6,444 nt of DNA from Ktedonobacterales bacterium (GCA_015478575.1 JADMIN010000158.1:1-6444); one strand, 5' to 3'; shown: positions 1-5,887, numbered from the stretch's first letter. Numbers and translations: made by a program. Notes: generated by a model not told the origin, from the letters alone.

Positions 1-444
1 CCCATACGTTCGCTAGTGGCAAGAGCATGCCAGGCACAACGGCCCCATGGAAGAGCCAGCGAGATGCGAACACCGCGCGAGCATCGGCTCAATCACCACA
101 CCTGCCTCCGCTCGCGCGGTCACGACCCATCGCGCGCGGAGTGAGGCCCAGCCAATCAGGCGCTTCCTCACAGGTGCTCACTATGGCATTCGGTGCTCAG
201 GTAGCGCTCTTGGATGTCTGGCACGAAGCGGGGGAAGAGAAAGAGTGCAAAAAGATGACCTCCACCGCGTCGCACAGACGTACGGTAGAAGCCATTAGCC
301 AGCATGCGGCGGTTAGGGGCGAGCTTCATCGCCTCAGCGCGGGCGGTACGGCTCCACCCACGCACCATATACTATAGCGTGGTATGCCGCCAGCGTCAAT
401 AGATTCCGGCATGGCACGGAGGCTGGTGCTGCGCTAAGGGCGCG
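1..444. other. Stretch with no supportable gene
   Basis: Several short reading frames cross this stretch on both strands, but none has a recognisable protein family or a convincing ribosome-binding site. The longest minus-strand candidate (368 down to 168, 66 residues) begins at an ATG with no purine-rich site before it, and its product is not familiar to me. It could be the remnant of a decayed gene or insertion sequence. The region also holds a GC-rich hairpin (106-141) and two direct copies of GGTGCTCA (173-180 and 192-199). The neighbour to the left lies outside the window, so this may be the downstream region of that gene. Confidence 0.5.
106..141. other. GC-rich hairpin
   Basis: CTCCG (106-110) and CGCGCG (113-118) pair with CGCGCG (131-136) and CGGAG (137-141). 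This gives eleven base pairs interrupted by a two-base bulge, around a 12-base loop. No T-run follows on either strand, so it is not a textbook intrinsic terminator. It could end transcription of a gene lying to the left, or be a chance product of the GC-rich sequence. Confidence 0.35.
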
Positions 445-474
445 TTGACCGGCACGGGCGCGCGGCGTTATACT
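445..474 (+). promoter_or_regulatory. Sigma70-type promoter of the CoA ligase gene
   Basis: TTGACC at 445-450 and TATACT at 469-474 are separated by 18 bp, and each box differs from the consensus at one position. Transcription would start near 481, giving a leader of about 110 nt before the ligase start at 592. The spacer is very GC-rich. It is the clearest housekeeping-type promoter in the window. Confidence 0.65.
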
Positions 475-530
475 GCGCGTGAGAAGGGCTGTGCGCCCGC
501 GGTCACATCACTATCCCGTGGCCGCTCGCT

Positions 531-547
531 CGCGCGGTGGTCGCGCG
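531..547 (+). other. Leader hairpin CGCGCG-GTGGT-CGCGCG
   Basis: Two perfect CGCGCG arms (531-536 and 542-547) flank a five-base loop in the leader of the CoA ligase transcript, about 33 nt before the ribosome-binding site. The hairpin should be stable in RNA. It could slow ribosome loading or protect the 5' end, but in a leader this GC-rich it may have no function. No riboswitch class is recognised here. Confidence 0.35.
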
Positions 548-591
548 CAAAGCCGCGAGCCGTCTCACTCGCGCTGGACGGGAGGTAAGCC

Positions 592-2241
592 ATGAGTGGT
601 TCTCAGTTGCCCCCGATGCCGCCCACGGCAGGTGAGCACGCTGTCCTCGCGCTGCCCGATGACTACAACGCGGGCGTGGCGTTCCTCGATGGCGCGCTGG
701 CGCGTGGCTGGGGCGCGCGTATGGCTCTGCGCACGAGTGCGACGAGCGGCTGGACGTATGCCCACCTCAACGAGCAGGCCAACCGCGCTGGCAACGCCCT
801 ACGCGCGCTGGGAGCGGAGATGGAGCAGCGGGTGGCGTTGCTGCTCTATGACTCCCCTGAATTCGCCGCCACCTTCTTCGGCGCCATCAAGGCGGGCGCG
901 GTGGCCGTGCCGCTGAATACACAACTGCGTCCCCAGGACTATCAGTACATGCTTAACGACAGCCGTGCTCGCGTGCTGGTGGTGGAGGCGGACCTTTGGC
1001 CACAACTCGCGCCGCTGCGCCGAGAGTTGCGCTTCCTGCGCCATGTCGTGTTGGTGCGCCGTGGGGATGCCGACGCGGGTAGGTGGGACCCAGCGACGAT
1101 GGAGTACACCGCGCTGCTGGCGGGGGCCGCGCCGACGCTGGAGCCAGCGCCCACCACACGCGACGATACCGCCCTCTGGCTCTATAGCTCCGGCTCGACC
1201 GGCTTCCCCAAGGGCTGCGTCCACTTGCAACATGATATGCACGTCTGCGCGGAGTTGTACGCGAAGCCGCTCTTGCGGCTCACGCCCGATGATATCACCT
1301 TCTCCGCCGCCAAACTCTTCTTCGCCTATGGTCTGGGCAACGGCCTCTATTTTCCCCTCGCGGTCGGGGCGAGCGCCATTCACTATGCCGGGCGGGTGAC
1401 GGCGGAGGCGGCGTTCACCGTGATCGCGGAGCAGCGGCCCACGATCTTCTTCGGCGTGCCAACGCTCTATGCCGCGATGCTGGCGCTTCCCGACGCCGAG
1501 CGCCGCTACGACACCTCCTCATTGCGGCTGTGCGTCTCGGCGGGCGAGTCGCTGCCAGCGGATCTCTTTCTGCGCTGGCGCGAGCGTTTTGGCGTGGAGA
1601 TTTTGGATGGCATTGGCAGCACCGAGGTGCTGCACATCTTCATCTCCAACGTCGCGGGCAGCGTGGTGCCGGGCAGCACGGGCCGGCTTGTCCCCGGCTA
1701 CGCCGCCGCGATTGTGGATGAGGCGGGCCAGCCGGTGCCTCAGGGCGAGATCGGCAACCTGTTGATCGCCGGGGAGAGCACCTGCGCGCACTACTGGAAC
1801 AAGCACGAGCGCTCCAAGGCCACCTTTCTGGGCGCGTGGGTCCAGACCGGCGATACCTACTACCAAGACGAGAACGCCAATTATTGGTACTGTGGCCGCG
1901 CCGATGACATGTTGAAGGTCAGTGGCCAATGGGTCGCGCCAGCGGAGGTGGAGAACGCGCTCGCAGGGCATCCGGCGGTGCTGGAGGCGGCGGTCGTGGG
2001 GCGCGAGGACGCCGATGGGCTGGTCAAGCCGATGGCCTTTGTGGTGTTGCGTCCGGGCGTGGAGGCGACGCCGACGCTGGAGGAAGAGTTGAAGCTCTAT
2101 ATCAAGCAGACGCTTCAGCCACACAAGTATCCCCGCTGGATCGAGTTCGTGGCGGAGCTGCCAAAGACCGCGACGGGCAAGATACAGCGCTATCGCCTGC
2201 GCGAGCAGCTCGCTGAGCGCGCGCTGGGCGGGCAGACCTGA
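592..2241 (+). CDS. Benzoate-CoA ligase family protein (ANL adenylating enzyme)
   Basis: The predicted enzyme activates a carboxylic acid, probably benzoate or a related aromatic acid, with ATP and CoA to give acyl-CoA, AMP and pyrophosphate in the cytoplasm. At 549 residues it is normal for the family. The ATP-binding loop YSSGSTGFPKG is at 198-208, the A5 motif GIGSTE at 340-345, QTGD at 418-421, the hinge region with YCGRADDMLKVSG at 433-445, and the catalytic lysine is K530 in PKTATGK. The stretches KLFFAYGLGNGLYF (241-254) and GSTEVLHIF (342-350) are what I associate with benzoate-CoA ligases rather than acetyl- or fatty-acyl-CoA synthetases. GGGAGGT at 580-586 supports the ATG start. 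It has its own promoter. No ring-oxidation, ring-reduction or transport gene lies nearby, so the substrate is inferred from family only; a hydroxy- or aminobenzoate, or another small acid, is possible. Confidence 0.9.
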   Translation: MSGSQLPPMPPTAGEHAVLALPDDYNAGVAFLDGALARGWGARMALRTSATSGWTYAHLNEQANRAGNALRALGAEMEQRVALLLYDSPEFAATFFGAIKAGAVAVPLNTQLRPQDYQYMLNDSRARVLVVEADLWPQLAPLRRELRFLRHVVLVRRGDADAGRWDPATMEYTALLAGAAPTLEPAPTTRDDTALWLYSSGSTGFPKGCVHLQHDMHVCAELYAKPLLRLTPDDITFSAAKLFFAYGLGNGLYFPLAVGASAIHYAGRVTAEAAFTVIAEQRPTIFFGVPTLYAAMLALPDAERRYDTSSLRLCVSAGESLPADLFLRWRERFGVEILDGIGSTEVLHIFISNVAGSVVPGSTGRLVPGYAAAIVDEAGQPVPQGEIGNLLIAGESTCAHYWNKHERSKATFLGAWVQTGDTYYQDENANYWYCGRADDMLKVSGQWVAPAEVENALAGHPAVLEAAVVGREDADGLVKPMAFVVLRPGVEATPTLEEELKLYIKQTLQPHKYPRWIEFVAELPKTATGKIQRYRLREQLAERALGGQT

Positions 2242-2538
2242 GCGACGCCGGGCACGCGATGAACGAGCGGCAGTGAACGAGCGGCAGTGAACGAGCGACA
2301 CCTGCTCACCGTGTAGGCCTGAGGAAGGCAGGGGTGTGCTGTTTTCGAATGGACTAAGGAGAGGGCATAGCGGCACCTCGTCAGTGAGGGCCGCGGGTTT
2401 AGCAATGCCGCAACATGACGTGACGCCTCTGGAGCAGCCCCATGCTGTTGGGCCATTGCCAAACACGCTCTCTAGCAAGGCCAACCGCACTGAAAGGGTG
2501 CTCTAACCGCTGTCCGAGCCGTTGCGCGAGCGCACGGC
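2242..2538. other. Intergenic spacer between convergent genes
   Basis: No gene is supported between the stop of the CoA ligase and the stop of the MerR regulator. The stretch starts with a 14-bp tandem repeat (2260-2301). It also contains a weak stem (AGCAGC 2433-2438 with GCTGTT 2444-2449) and a stronger hairpin at its right end that overlaps the regulator's stop codon. It is less GC-rich in places than its neighbours. No T-run terminator is visible for the ligase gene. Confidence 0.6.
2260..2301. repeat. 14-bp tandem repeat, three copies
   Basis: The unit TGAACGAGCGGCAG is present at 2260-2273 and 2274-2287, followed by a third copy at 2288-2301 with two mismatches. It begins 18 bp after the CoA ligase stop codon. 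Because the period is not a multiple of three, the three TGA triplets fall in all three forward frames, a side effect of unit length. It is probably a slippage product. Confidence 0.8.
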
Positions 2539-2555
2539 TCAGCCGACCGGCTCGG
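2514..2555 (-). terminator. Hairpin at the 3' end of the MerR gene (possible terminator)
   Basis: GAGCCGT and GCG (2516-2522, 2524-2526) pair with CGC and ACGGCTC (2531-2533, 2534-2540), forming a ten-pair stem with one bulged base and loop CGAG, directly on the MerR stop codon. A competing outer pair of arms is CCGAGCCG (2514-2521) with CGGCTCGG (2548-2555). No T-run follows in either direction, so intrinsic termination is uncertain. It could serve both converging genes. Confidence 0.35.
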
Positions 2556-2970
2556 CCTGATCAAGCCCGCTGAGCCAGACCGTGCATTGTTCCATCGTCA
2601 GGCAGCCGCAGCGCAGCCCCGTGCGCAGCAGGTCCCGCATCGCCCGCATGCGCCTGAACTGCTCCTCAAGCTCAGCGAGCTTGCGATGGGCGAGCACCTC
2701 CCATCGGGCCACCGGATGCGTGCCCACCGCGAAGCCGAAGAAGAGCTCGCGGATCTCGCCGAGCGTGAAGCCCGCCTGCTGTGCGCGCGCGATGACCCTC
2801 AGCCGCTGCAACGTGCTCCCCTCATAGTGTCGGCGCCCGTTGACCCGCGTGGGCGGCGGCAGCAGACCGATCGTTTCGTAATAGCGGATCGCCGAGGGCG
2901 CGATGTCCACCTCGCGTGCGATCTCCCCGATCGTCAGCCCTCTCCTCTGCTCATCGCTCTCGGCGGCCAT
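2539..2970 (-). CDS. MerR-family transcriptional regulator, SoxR-like cysteine motif
   Basis: This 143-residue regulator should bind a long-spaced promoter as a dimer and untwist it on sensing its signal. The winged helix-turn-helix is at about residues 12-80 (TIGEIAREVDIAPSAIRYYE, then GRRHY at 45-49). A dimerisation helix follows at about 88-117, then a short cysteine loop with C121, C123 and C129. The C-x-C-x5-C pattern lines up with the last three of the four cysteines that hold the 2Fe-2S cluster in SoxR; the position of the first is Gly118. C121 to C129 also has the C-x7-C spacing of copper sensors such as CueR, so the ligand is open. There is no cysteine near residue 80, which argues against a mercury-type MerR. 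GAGGAG (2978-2983, complement) lies 7 nt before the ATG. The gene is divergent from the CCPFF protein, with the operator between them. Confidence 0.88.
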   Translation of the reverse strand: MAAESDEQRRGLTIGEIAREVDIAPSAIRYYETIGLLPPPTRVNGRRHYEGSTLQRLRVIARAQQAGFTLGEIRELFFGFAVGTHPVARWEVLAHRKLAELEEQFRRMRAMRDLLRTGLRCGCLTMEQCTVWLSGLDQAEPVG

Positions 2971-3060
2971 CGTCTCGCTCCTCTATTCATGCTCTCTTAC
3001 TCGTGTTGTCTCGCTCTTCCGCTCGTTTTCTCATGTCTCGCACACATTCCACGCCAGCCC

Positions 3061-3092
3061 TTGACTTCAAGCATACTTGAAGAGTGTACGCT
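3061..3092 (+). promoter_or_regulatory. MerR/SoxR-type promoter with 7-4-7 operator
   Basis: TTGACT (3061-3066) is a good -35 box. The perfect inverted repeat CTTCAAG-CATA-CTTGAAG (3065-3082) begins inside it, and TACGCT (3087-3092) is a weak -10 box after a 20-bp spacer. MerR-family activators typically act on dyads placed in over-long spacers of 19-20 bp. The dyad resembles the E. coli soxS operator, in which CTCAAG and CTTGAG flank a 4-bp centre. The promoter reads into the gene starting at 3154, with a leader of roughly 55 nt. The regulator gene next door is the obvious candidate to bind here, and could repress itself from the same site. Confidence 0.75.
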
Positions 3093-3153
3093 GCTGGGTG
3101 AGGGGACGACCACCCCTCGCGTCGTTGCACCAGTTCTCAGAAAGGAACACCCA

Positions 3154-3516
3154 ATGGCCTCCGATCTGGCATCCGACCTCCCTGTAGCCTGTACCCTCTC
3201 GGCCGCCGACCAGCGCGCTCGCGGCGAGGATGTGGCCGCACCGCTCTTCGCCCGTGCCCAGCACCTGCAAGAGGTGCGTGACGGCTACCGCTTCGCCTTT
3301 CCGGCCGAGGCGGACGGCGTCCGCGACCTGCTGGAGTTCATCCTGTCCGAGCGGGCTTGCTGCCCCTTCTTCACCTTCGAGTTGAGCTTCGCCTCGCCGC
3401 ACCAGTCCGTCTGGCTGACCCTGCGCGGCGGTGAGGGTGTCAAGGAGTTCATTGCCGGCAGCTTCGCGGCGCTGGATATGCCCCTGGTGCGGGCGGGCGC
3501 TGAGCCTGCCCGGTAA
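3154..3516 (+). CDS. Small CCPFF-motif protein of unknown function
   Basis: The product is a 120-residue, probably cytosolic protein with no signal peptide or membrane segment. I recognise the general pattern (an N-terminal ACTLSAADQRAR at 12-23, then SERACCPFFTFEL at 65-77, then WLTLRGGEGVKEFI at 87-100) from conserved uncharacterised proteins, but know no established function. C13 and the vicinal pair C69-C70 are the only cysteines; such a pair could bind a thiophilic metal or act as a redox disulfide. AAAGGA (3141-3146) lies 7 nt before the ATG, which is why this start is chosen over the much longer frame running in from the left; that extension only shadows the MerR gene. It is transcribed from the MerR-type promoter, so it is probably induced by the signal the regulator senses. 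A metal or thiol-stress role is inference from context. Confidence 0.8.
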   Translation: MASDLASDLPVACTLSAADQRARGEDVAAPLFARAQHLQEVRDGYRFAFPAEADGVRDLLEFILSERACCPFFTFELSFASPHQSVWLTLRGGEGVKEFIAGSFAALDMPLVRAGAEPAR

Positions 3517-3533
3517 GTGGCCTGAAGTGCCTT

Positions 3534-3580
3534 GGGGGTGGATGTCGCCAGCGATGATTCGGGCGGTGGCGTCCGCCCCC
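3534..3580 (+). terminator. Hairpin after the CCPFF gene (possible terminator)
   Basis: GGGGGTGGATG (3534-3544) can pair in RNA with CGTCCGCCCCC (3570-3580) over eleven positions, two of them G-U, around a 25-base loop. A shorter alternative pairs GGGCGG (3561-3566) with CCGCCC (3573-3578). The long stem works only in plus-strand RNA, where it starts 17 nt after the CCPFF stop codon. There is no T-run after it, so its terminator role is tentative. Confidence 0.3.
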
Positions 3581-3596
3581 ACCTCGTAACGGAAAT

Positions 3597-3776
3597 GTGG
3601 GATTGCTGATCGTCTTCGGCGCTGTAGCCGTGGCCCGCATGCTGATGTGGTATGCGCTGGAGGCGCGCGTCCTGGTTCATCTCCGCCTTTGGTCTTGCCT
3701 GCTTTGGCGCTTCCACCTCTGGATGGCTCGCTTGGATAGCTCGCTGGCGCGTGGCCGCTCGGCCTCATCGAATTGA
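3597..3776 (+). CDS. Doubtful short ORF, possible small membrane protein
   Basis: A GTG-started frame encodes 59 residues: a hydrophobic N-terminal stretch (LLIVFGAVAVA at residues 3-13) followed by a Trp- and Arg-rich amphipathic segment. Roughly three quarters of the third codon positions are G or C, similar to real genes here. Against it, there is no usable ribosome-binding site at the right distance, no earlier start in the frame, and no family I recognise. It may be chance or a gene remnant. Confidence 0.15.
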   Translation: MGLLIVFGAVAVARMLMWYALEARVLVHLRLWSCLLWRFHLWMARLDSSLARGRSASSN

Positions 3777-3835
3777 CGGGGGCACGACGTGCTCCGCGGG
3801 AATGGTGGCGAGCGCGAGCCGCCTAGCTCCGCCGA

Positions 3836-3882
3836 CCTCCCCTTTCCTCACGCATGGGGAGAAGTTGGGAGAGAGGATGCCT
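3836..3882. repeat. Repeat-like sequence at the 3' end of pncB
   Basis: CTCCCC (3837-3842) and GGGGAG (3856-3861) are inverted arms around TTTCCTCACGCAT, followed by GAAGTTGGGAGAGAGG. The mix of alternating CTCCCC/GGGAGAG blocks around a CGCATGGGG core resembles short dispersed intergenic repeats seen in many GC-rich genomes. Only one copy is visible here, so its repeat status is inferred from appearance. It supplies the last residues and the stop codon of the nicotinate phosphoribosyltransferase gene. Confidence 0.4.
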
Positions 3883-5320
3883 CTTCGCATGGCGGCGCGG
3901 AGTCAGAAATCGGGTCCTCAACAGGCCCAGCTTGCGCCGCCGCCGCCGCTTGCATCGCCTCAGCCCGCAGCCCCTGGAGTGCGTCGCTGAAGCGCACGGG
4001 ATATGGTTCCGCGGCGACCAGCGCGCGGTAGCACTCCGGCAGAGCATGCAGGTTGGCCTGCGCCAGTTCCCAGATCTCGCCGAGTGGCGGCAGGCTGCCA
4101 GGAATGATCCGCCCCTGGCGCATCACCGGACGCAAGAGCCGCAAGTAGCCCGGCGGTGCTGGCTCCCCCACGAGTTGGACGACATCCTCCTCCCAGGCAG
4201 GGTGACGATAGACCTCCTTGCGCCCCGGCCAGGTGGTCTTCCGCCCGGCGAGCTTCAGCTTGGCGTGCTCGCTGTGGTCCGCCTCGACGTACCAGACCTC
4301 TTTATACACCCCACCCAGCGCGCCGCCGCTCACGCCATGTTCCACGCTGCCTGCCCCCGTGCCCAGCGCGGTGCCCACGCCAAAGGCATCTACTTCCGCA
4401 CCCGCCGCCAGCAGGTCGGCAATCGCGAATTCATCCAGATCGCCGCTGGCGAGGATGCGCACAGTGCCCATGCCCGCCCCCGCCAGTTGCTCACGCACAT
4501 AGCGGCTATCGCTTACGAGATCGCCGCTATCCAGTCGCACGGCCGCCAGCGTGTGGCCCAGGCCATCCCGCGCGCGCCGCGCGACGGCGATGGCCGTGTG
4601 GATGGCGCGGCGCACATCATAGGTATCCAGCAGCAATGTATAGCGATTGAAGGATTCGGCGACCGCGGTGAAAGCCTCCTCCTCGCTAGGGAAGAGTTGG
4701 ATCAGCGCGTGCGGCACCGTCCCCGTTGCCAACAAGCGATAGTCGAAGGCGGCGGCCAGCAGCGACGTGCTGGAGCAGCCACCAATGTAGGAGGAGCGCG
4801 CGACCACCAATGGGTTCTGCGCGCGCCGGAAGGAGAACTCTGAGACGCGCCGCTGCCGCGCCGCCCAGACGACACGCGCGGCTTTGGTGGCGATGAGGGT
4901 GGCGAGATTGATGGCCTGGAGGATTCCCGCCTCCATCACGATCGCCTCGCGGAAGGGCGCGGTGACGCGCAGCAGTGGCTCATGGGGGAAGGCGATGCTG
5001 CCCTCAGGCATCGCGTGAATCTCGCCGGTGAAACGCAGGTTTGCCAGCTCATCGAGGAAAGCGGCGTCGTAGTCACGGATGCGCGCCAGGAACGCAAGCT
5101 CGTCGGGTGCGTAGTGAAAAGACCGCACGAACTCCAGCGCCACCTCCAGCCCCGCCACGAGCAGATACGCACCGCCAAAGGGCGCCGAGCGCGTATACAG
5201 GTCGAAGGTGGTCATACCGTTGCGCCCCGTCACCCAGCTCACATAGGCGGCGTCGGGGTGGTACATATCAGTATACAGCCCGGAGTGCTGGCCAGGGGCA
5301 CGGCGGAGGGGAGGCAGCAC
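3848..5320 (-). CDS. pncB: Nicotinate phosphoribosyltransferase
   Basis: The enzyme joins nicotinate to phosphoribosyl pyrophosphate, with ATP hydrolysis, to give nicotinate mononucleotide: the first step of Preiss-Handler NAD salvage, in the cytoplasm. The family signatures appear in order: GLYTDMY (14-20) at the N-terminus, EFSFRRAQ (161-168), TGTVPHA (199-205) with H204 at the position of the phosphorylated histidine, RLDSGDL (262-268), SGDLDEF (292-298) and FGVGT (313-317). At 490 residues it is at the long end of the family. The conserved part ends near residue 450, and the rest is an Ala-rich segment plus a tail read from repeat-like DNA. The start is a GTG. A nearby ATG (5327) is out of frame and stops after 19 codons, and M19 would cut into the conserved GLYTDMY. 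The gene follows the DUF1992 gene after 7 nt, so they are probably co-transcribed and translationally coupled. Confidence 0.93.
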   Translation of the reverse strand: MLPPLRRAPGQHSGLYTDMYHPDAAYVSWVTGRNGMTTFDLYTRSAPFGGAYLLVAGLEVALEFVRSFHYAPDELAFLARIRDYDAAFLDELANLRFTGEIHAMPEGSIAFPHEPLLRVTAPFREAIVMEAGILQAINLATLIATKAARVVWAARQRRVSEFSFRRAQNPLVVARSSYIGGCSSTSLLAAAFDYRLLATGTVPHALIQLFPSEEEAFTAVAESFNRYTLLLDTYDVRRAIHTAIAVARRARDGLGHTLAAVRLDSGDLVSDSRYVREQLAGAGMGTVRILASGDLDEFAIADLLAAGAEVDAFGVGTALGTGAGSVEHGVSGGALGGVYKEVWYVEADHSEHAKLKLAGRKTTWPGRKEVYRHPAWEEDVVQLVGEPAPPGYLRLLRPVMRQGRIIPGSLPPLGEIWELAQANLHALPECYRALVAAEPYPVRFSDALQGLRAEAMQAAAAAQAGPVEDPISDSAPPCEEASSLPTSPHA

Positions 5321-5327
5321 GCGACAT

Positions 5328-5867
5328 TCACTCCTTCAGTCGCGGGAACTCATCGTTGAAGGCCCACAGTTTCGCCTCGACATCCAGCACGCGCCGGTGC
5401 AGTGGCGCCGGGGCGATGATATTCAGGCTCAGAATCTTGCTCTTGATGGTACGAAGCGCCTCGGCATAGCGCGTCGCCGTCCGCTCGCGCAGGAGGCTGT
5501 AGGCGCGGCGCTCGCTGGCGAAGGCGTGGCCGCCGCGCACGCGCAGGTCGTCGCAGTGGCGGCGGAGCGTGGCCAGCAACGCTTCGGCGCGCTCCAGCTC
5601 CGCGTCAATCTCGTTGCCGCGCTCGATCTCTGGCGGAGCCGCGTGATTGCTATGTAGGAGACTATAGGCCAGCGCACGGTCGCCCGCGTAGACGTTGTCT
5701 TCCAGGCGGAGCGGCTGGCCGGTGCCGCGCAGATTGGTGAATGCCCCCTCGCGTTGTGCCTCTTGGATCAACTCATCCACCACGCCAGACCAATTCCGGG
5801 GTTTGCGTGGCTCTTGCTCGCCGCCCGCATGCGGCGGCGTGTGCGCGCGGTCCGAGGGTGTGGGCAT
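5328..5867 (-). CDS. DUF1992 / DnaJ-homologue subfamily C member 28 domain protein
   Basis: This is a 179-residue soluble protein. Residues 26-75 carry the conserved DUF1992 pattern: a helix VVDELIQEAQREGAF, then NLRGTGQPL (45-53), then a segment ending in LAYSLLHSNHAAPPEIE. G41, N45, G48, G50 and P52 are the hallmark positions. The C-terminal half is helical and charged, closing with KSKILSLNIIAPAPLHRR (142-159), also usual for the family. Despite the family name there is no J domain. The bacterial proteins have no settled function that I know of. AGGAG (5876-5880, complement) lies 8 nt before the ATG. The first 22 residues are polar and probably disordered. It is first in a two-gene unit with nicotinate phosphoribosyltransferase; a shared function is not implied by sequence. 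Confidence 0.85.
   Translation of the reverse strand: MPTPSDRAHTPPHAGGEQEPRKPRNWSGVVDELIQEAQREGAFTNLRGTGQPLRLEDNVYAGDRALAYSLLHSNHAAPPEIERGNEIDAELERAEALLATLRRHCDDLRVRGGHAFASERRAYSLLRERTATRYAEALRTIKSKILSLNIIAPAPLHRRVLDVEAKLWAFNDEFPRLKE
5331..5337 (-). promoter_or_regulatory. Ribosome-binding site for pncB inside the DUF1992 gene
   Basis: GAAGGAG on the minus strand lies in the last codons of the DUF1992 gene. It is 10 nt before the GTG at 5320, an acceptable distance, and only 3 nt before the ATG at 5327, which is too close. This supports the GTG start and suggests that ribosomes ending the upstream gene help start this one. Confidence 0.6.
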
Positions 5868-5887
5868 CGCAAACGCTCCTTTTCTCG

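Larger units (their letters stand above)
3517..3847. other. Intergenic spacer between convergent genes
   Basis: The genes on both sides point into this stretch. It contains a possible RNA hairpin (3534-3580), a doubtful 59-residue frame with a hydrophobic start (3597-3776, +), and the left end of a repeat-like sequence that runs into the nicotinate phosphoribosyltransferase gene. Longer open frames on the minus strand are antisense shadows of the CCPFF gene with no recognisable product. Confidence 0.5.

Noticed and set aside
363..382. TATACT at 368-373 as a promoter.
   Set aside because: No -35-like hexamer lies at a usable distance, and no gene follows closely. The pair at 445-474 is far better.
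2433..2449. A terminator for the CoA ligase at AGCAGC / GCTGTT.
   Set aside because: The stem is only six pairs with one G-U, lies almost 200 bp after the stop codon and has no T-run.
1519..2490. A 323-residue minus-strand frame opposite the CoA ligase.
   Set aside because: It overlaps the well-supported ligase along most of its length. Long antisense frames are expected in GC-rich genes.
2539..2970. A mercury-type MerR controlling a mercury-resistance operon.
   Set aside because: The cysteine near residue 80 that completes the mercury site is absent, and no merA, merT or merP gene is present in the window.
2587..3153. A long plus-strand frame that would extend the CCPFF protein to 309 residues.
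   Set aside because: The extension lies antisense to the MerR gene, which has clear family motifs, and crosses the MerR-type operator. The ATG at 3154 has its own well-placed ribosome-binding site.
3067..3768. A 233-residue minus-strand frame opposite the CCPFF gene.
   Set aside because: Its product is low-complexity and unlike any family I know. It mirrors the real gene on the other strand and has no ribosome-binding site.
3854..4843. A 329-residue plus-strand frame opposite pncB.
   Set aside because: It is the antisense shadow of a gene with all catalytic motifs intact, and its Arg/His/Pro-rich product is typical of such shadows.
5268..5327. An ATG at 5327 as the start of pncB.
   Set aside because: It is out of frame with the enzyme and reaches a stop after 19 codons, and the ribosome-binding site is only 3 nt away.
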